The position numbers and the translations under genes are program-made. A stretch of 64,000 nucleotides of DNA from Stenotrophomonas maltophilia R551-3 (GTDB lineage: Bacteria; Pseudomonadota; Gammaproteobacteria; Xanthomonadales; Xanthomonadaceae): NCBI RefSeq assembly GCF_000020665.1, contig NC_011071.1, positions 186,001-250,000 of the forward strand. The letters run 5' to 3'. The notes under the pieces were generated by a model. It ran no database searches and was not told the DNA's origin. It saw only the letters and a list, made by a program, of their open reading frames with translations. The stretch's first letter is position 1. Every line of letters begins with the position of its first letter. Of the stretch, positions 35,595-43,355 are shown piece after piece.

Positions 35595-37751
35595 ATGTCG
35601 CGTACCGTAGTCCTGGCCGCCGCCATCAGCCTGGCGCTGGCGGCCTGTTCCGGCAAGGAGTCCACCCCCGTGTCCGATGCCCAGAAAGCCCCTGCCCAGC
35701 AGCCGGCCGAAGCCTCCACCAACCCGCTGCTGAGCGCCAGCACGCTGCCGTTCCAGGCGCCGCAGTTCGACAAGATCAAGGACAGCGACTACCTGCCGGC
35801 CTTCGAAGAAGGCATGCGCCAGCACCTGGCCGATGTCCGCAAGATCGCTGACAACCCTGAGCCGGCCACCTTCGACAACACGCTGGTGGCGATGGAGCGC
35901 AGCGGCGAGACCCTGAACCGCGTGTCGCGCATCTTCTTCGGCCTGGTCCAGGCCGACGGCACCGAAGCGCGCCAGAAGATCCAGGAAGACATCGCACCGA
36001 AGCTGGCCGCGCACCAGGACGAGATCAACCTCGACCCGAAGCTGTTCGCGCGCGTGAAGTCGCTGTACGACCAGCGTGACACGCTGGAGCTGGACCCGGT
36101 GCAGAAGCGCCTGGTCGAGCATTACTACGACGGCCTGGTGCGCGCCGGCGCGCAGCTGTCCGACGCCGACAAGGCGAGCCTGCGCAAGCTCAACGTGGAA
36201 GAGACCACCCTCTCCACCCAGTTCCACACCCGCCTGGTGGCCGCTACCGCCGCTGCCGCCGTGGTCGTCGACGATAAGGCCAAGCTGGCCGGCCTGGACG
36301 ACAATGCGATCAACAACGCTGCGTCTGCCGCCAAGGATCGCAAGCTGGATGGCAAGTTCCTGCTGCCGCTGCAGAACACCACCCAGCAGCCGGTGCTCGG
36401 TTCGCTGACCGACCGTGACCAGCGCGCCGCTGTGCTGAAGGCTTCGGAAACCCGCGCCGAGCGTGGCGATGCCAACGACACCCGGCAGACCGTGCAGCGC
36501 CTGGCCCAGCTGCGTGCGCAGAAGGCCAAGCTGCTCGGCTTCGACACCTTCGCCGACTACCAGCTGGGCGACCAGATGGCCAAGACCCCGGCCGCTGCGC
36601 TCAAGCTGCTGACCGACACCGTGCCGGCCGCCACTGTCAAGGCGCGTGCCGAAGCCGGCGAGATCCAGAAGGTGATCGACGCGCAGAAGGGTGGTTTCCA
36701 GGTCGCCGCTTCGGACTGGGACTTCTACGCCGAGCAGGTGCGCAAGGCCAAGTACGATCTGGACGAGTCGCAGATCAAGCCGTACTTCGAACTGGACAAC
36801 GTGCTGCAGAACGGCGTCTTCTACGCCGCTACCCAGCTGTACGGCATCACCTTCAAGCCGCGTACCGACATTCCGACCTACAACCCGGACATGAAGGTGT
36901 ACGAAGTGTTCGACAAGGATGGCACCTCGCTGGCCCTGTTCTACACCGACTACTTCAAGCGTGACACCAAGTCCGGCGGCGCGTGGATGGATGTGTTCGT
37001 CGAACAGGACGGTCTGACCGGTGCCAAGCCGGTGGTCTACAACGTCTGCAACTTCACCAAGCCGGCCGACGGCCAGCCTGCGCTGATCAGCTTCGACGAC
37101 GTCACCACGATGTTCCATGAGTTCGGCCATGCGCTGCACGGCATGTTCTCGAACGTGAAGTACCCGTCGATCGCCGGTACCGCCACCTCGCGCGATTTCG
37201 TCGAGTTCCCCTCGCAGTTCAACGAGCACTGGGCGCTGGATCCGAAGGTGTTCGCCAACTACGCCAAGCACTACAAGACCGGCGAGGCGATGCCGCAGGA
37301 ACTGGTCGACAAGATCCTCAAGGCACGCAGCTTCAACCAGGGCTACGCGACCACCGAGTACCTGTCGGCCGCACTGCTCGACCTGGCTTGGCACACGCAG
37401 AAGGCTGACGCCCCGCTGCAGGATGTTGGCGCTTTTGAGGCCAGCGCGCTGAAGAAGTTCAAGGTCGACCTGCCGCAGGTGCCGCCGCGTTACCGCACCA
37501 CCTACTTCGACCACATCTGGGGTGGCGGCTACTCGGCCGGTTACTACGCCTACTTCTGGGCCGAGGTGCTGGACCATGACGCCTACCAGTGGTTCACCGA
37601 ACACGGTGGCCTGACCGCGGCCAACGGCCAGGAGTTCCGCGACAAGATCCTCTCGCGCGGCAACAGCGTGGAACTGTCGACCCTGTACCGCGATTTCCGC
37701 GGCAAGGACCCGTCGGTGGAGCCACTGCTGAAGTTCCGCGGGCTGAAATAA
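35595..37751 (+). CDS. dcp: M3 family zinc peptidase, Dcp-like lipoprotein
   Basis: 718 residues. Lipobox SLALAAC at the N-terminus (cleaved before Cys18), so it is membrane anchored in the periplasm. The zinc site is HEFGH in TTMFHEFGHALHGMFS with the third ligand Glu downstream in 'DFVEFPSQFNEHWA'. The C-terminal 'RYRTTYFDHIWGGGYSAGYYAYFWAEVLDHDAY' is typical of peptidyl-dipeptidase Dcp. It removes C-terminal dipeptides from oligopeptides. Followed by a strong terminator. Confidence 0.94.
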   Translation: MSRTVVLAAAISLALAACSGKESTPVSDAQKAPAQQPAEASTNPLLSASTLPFQAPQFDKIKDSDYLPAFEEGMRQHLADVRKIADNPEPATFDNTLVAMERSGETLNRVSRIFFGLVQADGTEARQKIQEDIAPKLAAHQDEINLDPKLFARVKSLYDQRDTLELDPVQKRLVEHYYDGLVRAGAQLSDADKASLRKLNVEETTLSTQFHTRLVAATAAAAVVVDDKAKLAGLDDNAINNAASAAKDRKLDGKFLLPLQNTTQQPVLGSLTDRDQRAAVLKASETRAERGDANDTRQTVQRLAQLRAQKAKLLGFDTFADYQLGDQMAKTPAAALKLLTDTVPAATVKARAEAGEIQKVIDAQKGGFQVAASDWDFYAEQVRKAKYDLDESQIKPYFELDNVLQNGVFYAATQLYGITFKPRTDIPTYNPDMKVYEVFDKDGTSLALFYTDYFKRDTKSGGAWMDVFVEQDGLTGAKPVVYNVCNFTKPADGQPALISFDDVTTMFHEFGHALHGMFSNVKYPSIAGTATSRDFVEFPSQFNEHWALDPKVFANYAKHYKTGEAMPQELVDKILKARSFNQGYATTEYLSAALLDLAWHTQKADAPLQDVGAFEASALKKFKVDLPQVPPRYRTTYFDHIWGGGYSAGYYAYFWAEVLDHDAYQWFTEHGGLTAANGQEFRDKILSRGNSVELSTLYRDFRGKDPSVEPLLKFRGLK

Positions 37752-37758
37752 CAAAACG

Positions 37759-37788
37759 AAAACGGCGGGGCAAACCCCGCCGTTTTTT
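37759..37788 (+). terminator. Rho-independent terminator after the M3 peptidase
   Basis: Stem AACGGCGGGG/CCCCGCCGTT with a short AAA-type loop, followed by TTTTTTAT and preceded by an A-run, so it could work on both strands. Confidence 0.9.
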
Positions 37789-37793
37789 ATTAT

Positions 37794-37888
37794 GTAGCGT
37801 CGAGCTTGCTCGACTTTCTTCTGTAGAGCCGAGCCCATGCTCGGCTGATGTTTCCTGGAAAGGCAGCCGAGCATGGGCTCGGCTCTAC
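37794..37888. repeat. SMAG-type palindromes (CGAGC subtype)
   Basis: GTAGCGTCGAGCTTGCTCGAC, then GTAGAGCCGAGCCCATGCTCGGCT with its inverse ending CTCGGCTCTAC. They lie at the convergent ends of the M3 peptidase and dehydroquinase-like genes. Confidence 0.75.
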
Positions 37889-37899
37889 AAAAAACAGCG

Positions 37900-38346
37900 T
37901 TACGTCCCCACATGTACCCGGTTCGCCTGCTCGGCCAGGCCCAGGTGGTCCAGCGCGATATCCAGCGCCAGCACATAGCTCTGCGCACCGTAACCAGCGG
38001 CGATGCCCAGGCGCTGGCCGACACCCGCCGGCAGGCACGGCTCGGCCACCGCGCCGTCGTCATGCACTTCCACGTAGGCGTTGTGCAGGTACGGCAGCAG
38101 CCGCTGCAGGCGCAGGCTGTTGGCACACGCACCCGGATCCAGCAGCGTCACTTCGCCGCGACTGTGGTCGGCCACGCGCAGCGCGTCCAGCAGCTCCTGT
38201 TCCGAACCGCAGGCACGGATCGCGACGCTGGTACCGGCGTCGATCGCGCGATGCACCAGTGACTTGAGTACCGGTGCCGGCAACGGCATTGCCGTGCGGA
38301 TCAGCGCACCGGCCGCTTCCGGGCCACGGATGATGAAGATCGACAT
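37900..38346 (-). CDS. Degenerate type II 3-dehydroquinate dehydratase-like protein
   Basis: 148 residues, the size of AroQ. The C-terminal two thirds follow the AroQ layout: 'LLDPGACANSLRLQRLL' stands where the family has NPGAYTHTSxALRDAL, and 'YVEVHDDGAVAEPCL' where it has EVHLSNxxxREPFR, then 'GYGAQSYVLALDIAL'. The N-terminal loop with the catalytic Tyr (RxPxxYG) is missing and Asn-Pro-Gly is Asp-Pro-Gly, so catalysis is doubtful. It is 3 bases downstream of a second, even more divergent relative. Likely a non-enzymatic or repurposed paralogue. Confidence 0.65.
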   Translation of the reverse strand: MSIFIIRGPEAAGALIRTAMPLPAPVLKSLVHRAIDAGTSVAIRACGSEQELLDALRVADHSRGEVTLLDPGACANSLRLQRLLPYLHNAYVEVHDDGAVAEPCLPAGVGQRLGIAAGYGAQSYVLALDIALDHLGLAEQANRVHVGT

Positions 38347-38349
38347 GGC

Positions 38350-38751
38350 TCAGCCCTCCTGTGCCAGGCGGCGGCTGACAATGGCCAGCGACAACGGGTA
38401 ACCGGCCTGCTGGCTGCGCTGGTCGACCACCACGGCGGCGGGGCCGTGCTGCAGGCGCAGGCGCGCCTCCAGGCCGGGTTCGGTGGGGGCCTGCAGCTCG
38501 ATGTACTGCGCCGGCAGCCGTTCCAGCGCCGCCTGCAGCGCGCCACCTTCGGCCTGCCATTGCGCCTCGTCGGCGGCGCCGACATCCAGCAGTACCCAGT
38601 CGGCCGAGCGCGCCTGCGGCTGGCACAGGCACTGGCGCACTTCGGACAGGCTGGCGCAGTCGCTGCACAGCACGCGATGGCCGCTCAGTTGCGCCGGCAG
38701 CTGCGGACGCGGCGCCGACGAAGATGCGTGGCGGATCACCAGGAGGGTCAT
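38350..38751 (-). CDS. Hypothetical protein, possible distant dehydroquinase-like paralogue
   Basis: 133 residues. MTLLVIRHASSSAPRPQLPAQ ... no clear family. The ending 'QQAGYPLSLAIVSRRLAQ' resembles the end of the downstream gene's 'GYGAQSYVLALDIALDHLG', and 'LPAQYIELQAPTEPGLEARLRL' sits where that one has 'YVEVHDDG', suggesting an old tandem duplication. Four Cys residues (CSDCASLSEVRQCLC) cluster near residue 30-43. Coupled to the next gene (gap of 3 bases, with GGAGGG inside its end as the next ribosome site). Confidence 0.6.
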   Translation of the reverse strand: MTLLVIRHASSSAPRPQLPAQLSGHRVLCSDCASLSEVRQCLCQPQARSADWVLLDVGAADEAQWQAEGGALQAALERLPAQYIELQAPTEPGLEARLRLQHGPAAVVVDQRSQQAGYPLSLAIVSRRLAQEG

Positions 38752-38868
38752 ACAACACCTTGCGGAATGCGCCCTGTGGCGCGGTGGGCACACGATGCGC
38801 GTGGTGGCCGTAAAGGTGCGATGCCCGCTGCCGGGGCGCAGCGTAAAACCTGCGTAACCCGTGCATCG

Positions 38869-38942
38869 GTAGCGCCGGGCCATGCCCGGTGGCGTGTTGG
38901 AACGGCCACGCTGCGCGCTCGCCGGGCATGGCCCGGCGCTAC
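38869..38942. repeat. SMAG-type inverted pair
   Basis: GTAGCGCCGGGCCATGCCCGG and CCGGGCATGGCCCGGCGCTAC with a 28-base spacer, upstream of the signal peptidase gene. Confidence 0.85.
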
Positions 38943-39001
38943 CGGGAACCTCCTGCGCCCGGATGTGGTCTGATAGCGCTACCACTTGCTCGGAGCCTGT
39001 C

Positions 39002-39628
39002 ATGGATGCTGTTGCCCGCCCCCCGTTTTCCGAACGCGCGCTGGTCTGGCTGAAGAAGGAGGCGCTGCCGTTGCTGGTGATGCTTGGCCTGCTCGCCGCC
39101 GCCCGCGATACCCTCGCCAACCACTACGTGGTGCCCAGCGGCTCGATGCAGCCGACCCTGCAGCCCGGCGACCGGGTGGTGGTGGACATGCGCGCCTATG
39201 GCCTGCGCCTGCCGTTTACCGGCAAGGAACTGATGGCGACCGGCACCCCGCAGCGCGGCGAAGTGGCGGTATTCGACTCGCCGGCCGACGGCACCCGCCT
39301 GATCAAGCGCGTGGCTGCAGTGGCCGGTGATCATGTGCAGCTGCGCGAAGGCCATCTGAGCATCAACGGCCAGCCGCTGCAGATCGCCGACCTGCAGGAC
39401 GTGGAAGCCTTCGGCGACCGCCATGCCAGCCTCGACCTGGACATGGGCGGCGGCCCGGACATCGCTGACCTGGTGGTGCCGGACGGCAAGGTACTGGTGC
39501 TGGGTGACCACCGTGGCAACAGCTTCGATGGCCGCTTCTTCGGCTTCGTCGACGCCGACAAGGTCTATGGGCGCGCCGTGGCGGTGTACTACCGCCGGGG
39601 TGCCGGCTTCGAATGGCAGCGTCTGTAA
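39002..39628 (+). CDS. lepB: Signal peptidase I (short paralogue)
   Basis: 208 residues, an S26A peptidase. One N-terminal membrane segment (LPLLVMLGLLAAARDTL), then nucleophile Ser in VPSGSMQPTLQPGD and catalytic Lys in RLIKRVAAVAGD; box E 'VLVLGDHRGNSFDGRFFGFV' is complete. It is shorter than the main LepB found beside lepA/rnc and has one rather than two N-terminal helices, so it is probably a second enzyme with a narrower role. Confidence 0.9.
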   Translation: MDAVARPPFSERALVWLKKEALPLLVMLGLLAAARDTLANHYVVPSGSMQPTLQPGDRVVVDMRAYGLRLPFTGKELMATGTPQRGEVAVFDSPADGTRLIKRVAAVAGDHVQLREGHLSINGQPLQIADLQDVEAFGDRHASLDLDMGGGPDIADLVVPDGKVLVLGDHRGNSFDGRFFGFVDADKVYGRAVAVYYRRGAGFEWQRL

Positions 39629-39751
39629 GCTGAATTGATACTTTTAATGTATCAATCCTGACCTATCAGGTTATGGATCGACTGGATGGACGGGCCTAGT
39701 CTGGGGCCCGTTCCCTCCCACGCCCGGCCGCCCCACCGGCCCATCGATCCC

Positions 39752-41008
39752 ATGACTGGCGAAACCGTGGTGGCCGTCGAAGGCCGCCCCTCCACCGTCG
39801 ATTCCATCGCCGAGACCCGCATCCAGCAGGGCACACCGGCCTTCCGCCGCACCGCGCTCGCGTTGTTCCTGGCCGGTTTCTCCACCTTCGGCCTGCTCTA
39901 CACGGTGCAGCCGCTGCTGCCGGAGTTCAGCCGTCATTTCGGCGTGTCCGCCGCCGGCAGCGCGATGTCGCTGTCGTTGACCACCGGCACGCTGGCAGTG
40001 GCGATGCTGCTGGCCGGCCTGCTCTCCGATGCGGTCGGCCGCCGCCCGATGATGATCGTCGCGCTGCTGGCCTCGGCCACGCTGTCGCTGTGCACGGCAC
40101 TGGTGGATGACTGGACCACGCTGCTGGTACTGCGCACCCTGCTCGGCCTGGCGTTGAGCGGCGTGCCGGCAGTGGCGATGACCTACCTGGTCGAGGAAAT
40201 GGACAGCCGCGCGCTGGGCCTGGCGATGGGCCTGTACATCGGCGGCAATGCCATTGGTGGCATGAGCGGGCGCCTGCTGGCCGGCATCATCGCCGACCAC
40301 TGGGGCTGGCGCTGGGGCATCGGCGTCGTCTCAATCATCGCCATCGCCAGTACCGTCCTGCTCTGGCTGCAGCTGCCGCCGTCGCGCCACTTCCACCCGC
40401 GCCGCGATGGCCTGCGCCAATTGCCGTCGCGCTGGCGCACGCTGTTCGCCGACCCGGGCCTGCCGTGGCTGTTCGCTACCTCGTTCGTGCTGATGGGCGT
40501 GTTCGTCACCCTCTACAACTATCTCGGCTATCACCTGCTGGCGCCGCCGTACCACCTCAGCCAGACCGTGGTCGGGCTGATCTTCAGCGTGTACCTGGTG
40601 GGTACCTTCAGTTCGGCGTGGATGGGCCAGCAGGCCACGCGCTACGGTCGCGGCCGCATCCTGTCGATCTCGTTCGCGTTGATCGGTGCCGGCATCGTGC
40701 TGCTGGCGATGCCGTGGCTGAGCGCGATGGCACTCGGTATCGCGCTGGTCACGTTTGGGTTCTTCGGCGGCCATTCGGTGGCCAGCAGCTGGGTCGGCAG
40801 CCGCGCAGGTGCAATGCGCGCGGAAGCCTCGGCGCTGTATCTGTTTGCCTACTATCTGGGTTCCAGCGTGCTCGGTGCTGTCGGCGGCCTGGCCTATGCG
40901 GCGTGGGACTGGCTGGGCGTGTGCGTGTTCGCTGCCGTGTTGACCCTGATCGGCGGAGGTATTGTGTGGGCGCTGCAGCAGCGCGCCCAGCAGCCGCTGA
41001 CGGCGTGA
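39752..41008 (+). CDS. MFS transporter, YnfM-like
   Basis: 418 residues, twelve predicted membrane helices. After a polar N-terminus, 'LALFLAGFSTFGLLYTVQPLLPEFSRHFGVS' opens helix 1, and the MFS loop motif 'GLLSDAVGRRPMMIV' follows helix 2. Resembles the YnfM/CynX-type drug:H+ exporters. Convergent with a LysR gene, as ynfM is often beside the LysR gene ynfL, so co-regulation is plausible. Substrate unknown. Confidence 0.9.
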   Translation: MTGETVVAVEGRPSTVDSIAETRIQQGTPAFRRTALALFLAGFSTFGLLYTVQPLLPEFSRHFGVSAAGSAMSLSLTTGTLAVAMLLAGLLSDAVGRRPMMIVALLASATLSLCTALVDDWTTLLVLRTLLGLALSGVPAVAMTYLVEEMDSRALGLAMGLYIGGNAIGGMSGRLLAGIIADHWGWRWGIGVVSIIAIASTVLLWLQLPPSRHFHPRRDGLRQLPSRWRTLFADPGLPWLFATSFVLMGVFVTLYNYLGYHLLAPPYHLSQTVVGLIFSVYLVGTFSSAWMGQQATRYGRGRILSISFALIGAGIVLLAMPWLSAMALGIALVTFGFFGGHSVASSWVGSRAGAMRAEASALYLFAYYLGSSVLGAVGGLAYAAWDWLGVCVFAAVLTLIGGGIVWALQQRAQQPLTA

Positions 41009-41018
41009 TCCTGCTCTG

Positions 41019-41075
41019 GTAGATGCCGACCTTGGTCGGCGCTGTGGCCGTGGGCCAACCAAGGTTGGCCACTAC
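41019..41075. repeat. SMAG-type inverted pair
   Basis: GTAGATGCCGACC...GGTCGGC and GGCCAACC...GGTTGGCCACTAC between the convergent MFS and LysR genes. Confidence 0.75.
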
Positions 41076-41091
41076 CGGGTGGGTTGCACCC

Positions 41092-42000
41092 TCACCCCTC
41101 CGCGAACGCCTCGCGCAGCAGCCCAGCAAAATTGCGGATCAGCGGTGTCACCCCTTCGCGGTGCCATGCCAGCTGCACTTCCGAATGCGCACCGGCATCG
41201 GCCAGTGCCACGAAGCGCGCGCCTTCCACGCGGATGTGGTCGCACGACGACGGCAGGATCGCTGCGCCCAGGCCTGCGGCGGCCAGACTGATCAGCGTCG
41301 ACGCCTCACCGGCCTCCTGCACGATGCGCGGGGTGAAGCCCGCCGCCGCACACAACGCGATCATGTGGTCATGGATGCCCGCACCGGCACTGCGGCGGAA
41401 TGCCACGAACGGCTCCTGGGCGAAGTCGCGCAGCGACAGCGTGCCCTGTTTCGACAGTCTGCGCAGGGCAGGGTGATCGGCATGCACGATCAACGCCAGC
41501 GGATCGACGAACAGGCTGTGCGCCACCAGTTCCGGCGGCAACGCGCGCTTGCGGATGATGCCCACGTCCAGGCTGCCATCGAGCAGCGCATCGATCTGCT
41601 GCAGGGTGTTCATCTCGCTCAGCTGCAGCCGCACCTGCGGATAACGCTGGCGGTACTGCAGGATTGAACGCGGAATCTGCGGTGACAGTGGCGTGGCGCG
41701 GGTCAACCCGATGCGCAGCTCACCCTGCTCGCCGCGCTGCGCACGCTGCACTTCGTCCACCGCAGACTCGACCTGCAGCACGATGGCGCGTGCACGTTCC
41801 TGCAGCAGCTCACCTGCGGCAGTGAGCTGCACACGGCGATGACTGCGCACGAACAGCCGCGCACCGATCAGATCTTCCAGCTGGCGGATCTGCTGGCTGA
41901 GCGGCGGCTGCGACATGCCCAACCGCTCCGCCGCCTGTCCGAAGTGCAGGGTATCGGCAACGGCGAGGAAGTAGCGCAGGTGGCGCAGTTCGATGGACAT
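41092..42000 (-). CDS. LysR-family transcriptional regulator (BenM/YnfL-like)
   Basis: 302 residues. 'MSIELRHLRYFLAVADTLHFGQAAERLGMSQPPLSQQIRQLEDLIGARLFVRS' is the typical start of the BenM/CatM/YnfL branch. The effector domain spans about 90-295. It is tail to tail with the YnfM-like transporter gene. Upstream lies composite repeat copy B, so its promoter must be within or next to the repeat. Confidence 0.92.
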   Translation of the reverse strand: MSIELRHLRYFLAVADTLHFGQAAERLGMSQPPLSQQIRQLEDLIGARLFVRSHRRVQLTAAGELLQERARAIVLQVESAVDEVQRAQRGEQGELRIGLTRATPLSPQIPRSILQYRQRYPQVRLQLSEMNTLQQIDALLDGSLDVGIIRKRALPPELVAHSLFVDPLALIVHADHPALRRLSKQGTLSLRDFAQEPFVAFRRSAGAGIHDHMIALCAAAGFTPRIVQEAGEASTLISLAAAGLGAAILPSSCDHIRVEGARFVALADAGAHSEVQLAWHREGVTPLIRNFAGLLREAFAEG

Positions 42001-42030
42001 GCGGCCAGTTTATTCATCGCCAGCCAGAAA

Positions 42031-42276
42031 TGGGGTCAGAGCCCGTTGCGCAGCAACGGGATCCGACCCCGACAGATTGCGGGGATCTGTCAGAGGCGGG
42101 GCGGTGTGGGTGGGCAGGACCGTTGGCGCCATGGATGGCGCCATCGAGCTCCCATGGACGGGTTTACAGCGTGTCCTGCCCACCCACACCGCCCCGCCAT
42201 CTACGGAATGCCCGCTTTTGACGTTGCCGTTGCCGTTGATTCGGCAGGTGCAGGGCGCAGCCCTGCCGAACACCCC
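42031..42276 (+). repeat. Composite structured repeat, copy B
   Basis: Occupies the gap between two LysR genes. It begins with the same 39-base palindrome as copy A (42032-42070, GGGGTCAGAGCCCG...GACCCC), then CGACAGATTGCGG...ATCTGTC, a near-perfect outer stem with arms of about 26 bases (42096-42121 and 42172-42197), an inner TGGCGCCAT hairpin, the shared core GACGGGTTTACAGCGT, then CTACGGAATGCCCGCT, GTTGCC triplets and a GGGCGCAGCCC hairpin. Arm sequences differ from copy A but remain complementary, which suggests selection on the fold. Confidence 0.7.
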
Positions 42277-43245
42277 TCATCGTTCCGAATGCCCGCTCTG
42301 GTCATAATCGCGCGGACTGAACAACTCCGGCTGGATCAGCTCGATGAAAGCCCGCGCCTGCGCCGACAACGCCTTGCCACGCCGCACGATCACCCCGTAG
42401 CTGCGCTCGGGGAACCAGCGCTTCATCGACCGCGCCGCCAACCGCTCGCGGTCAGCCTCGTTCAGGCACAGCGCCGGCACGATGGAAATGCCCATGCCCA
42501 TCGCCACGTACTGCTTGATCACCTCCCAGCCGCCCACCTCCAGCGCCACGGTGTAGGCGATGCGGTGGCGCTGGAACACCTGGTCGACCAGCCGGTAGGT
42601 GATCTGCCGCTTCGGCGGCAGCACCAGCGGATAGCGTGCGATGTCGGCCAGCTCCAGCTCGCCGCCACTGGCCAGCGGATGGTCGTGCGGGGCGATCAGT
42701 ACCTGCTCGAAGCGGTAGGCGGGGGCATAGCTGAGGTCGGCAGGCACATCAGTCATCGAACCGATCGCCAGGTCAGCGGCGTCCTCGCGCAGCAGGTCGG
42801 TGCCGTCGGCGCTGATTGCGTTGTGCAGGGTCAGCCGCACATCCGGATGATGCAGGCGGAAGCGTTCGACGATCTTCGGCAGCAGGTACAGGATGGTCGA
42901 GCTGTTGGCGGCGATGTTCAGTTCGCCGGCGTCCAGGCCGCGCACCTTGTCGCGGAACCGCGCCTCCAGCCCGTCCAGGTTCTCCACCAGTGGCTGCGCC
43001 ATTTCGTACAGCAGCTGACCCTCGCGGCTGGGCACCAGGCGGCGCCCGCTGCGCTCGAACAACGGCACCCCCAGCTCACGCTCCAGGGCCTGCAACTGCA
43101 GGCTGATGGCCGGCTGGCTGACGAAAAGTGCCTCAGCTGCCCGTGAGACCGAGCCCAGGCGCACGGTCTGGCAGAACGCGCGCAACGGCTTCAGCCGGTC
43201 GGATTTGTAGGAAAAACGCGGACTTGGCGGGGGGCGTGTGGTCAT
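42277..43245 (-). CDS. LysR-family regulator divergent from aceB (CysB-like branch)
   Basis: 322 residues. HTH: 'LKPLRAFCQTVRLGSVSRAAEALFVSQPAISLQLQALE'. The effector domain resembles CysB/Cbl-type ('GELNIAANSSTILYLLPKIVERFRLHHPDVRLTLHNA'). It is transcribed away from aceB across 110 bases carrying an inverted repeat, so it most likely controls the glyoxylate shunt, though a link to sulfur metabolism cannot be excluded. Confidence 0.9.
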   Translation of the reverse strand: MTTRPPPSPRFSYKSDRLKPLRAFCQTVRLGSVSRAAEALFVSQPAISLQLQALERELGVPLFERSGRRLVPSREGQLLYEMAQPLVENLDGLEARFRDKVRGLDAGELNIAANSSTILYLLPKIVERFRLHHPDVRLTLHNAISADGTDLLREDAADLAIGSMTDVPADLSYAPAYRFEQVLIAPHDHPLASGGELELADIARYPLVLPPKRQITYRLVDQVFQRHRIAYTVALEVGGWEVIKQYVAMGMGISIVPALCLNEADRERLAARSMKRWFPERSYGVIVRRGKALSAQARAFIELIQPELFSPRDYDQSGHSER

Positions 43246-43280
43246 CGCGTCACAAGTATTAGCACAATTTATGTATAACA

Positions 43281-43301
43281 TTGCAAAAACTGTTTTGCCA
43301 A
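43281..43301. promoter_or_regulatory. Inverted repeat TTGCAAAA-N4-TTTTGCCAA
   Basis: An almost perfect palindrome with one extra base in the right arm, inside the AT-rich promoter gap between the LysR gene and aceB. Probable binding site for the divergent regulator; it lies 55 bases before the aceB start. Confidence 0.65.
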
Positions 43302-43355
43302 ATACTTCGCTCCAGCGGCACCGTGGAGGCGTTCCCCCACCGCTGGAGTCGCCCC

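Noticed and set aside
34842-38132. 1096-codon open frame on the minus strand
   Set aside because: Spans the acyltransferase and M3 peptidase genes in antisense plus a terminator and repeats. No motif; a GC-driven artefact.
42010-42307. Short open frames in composite repeat copy B
   Set aside because: They translate palindrome arms, have no ribosome site and match no protein; the region is better explained as a structured repeat.
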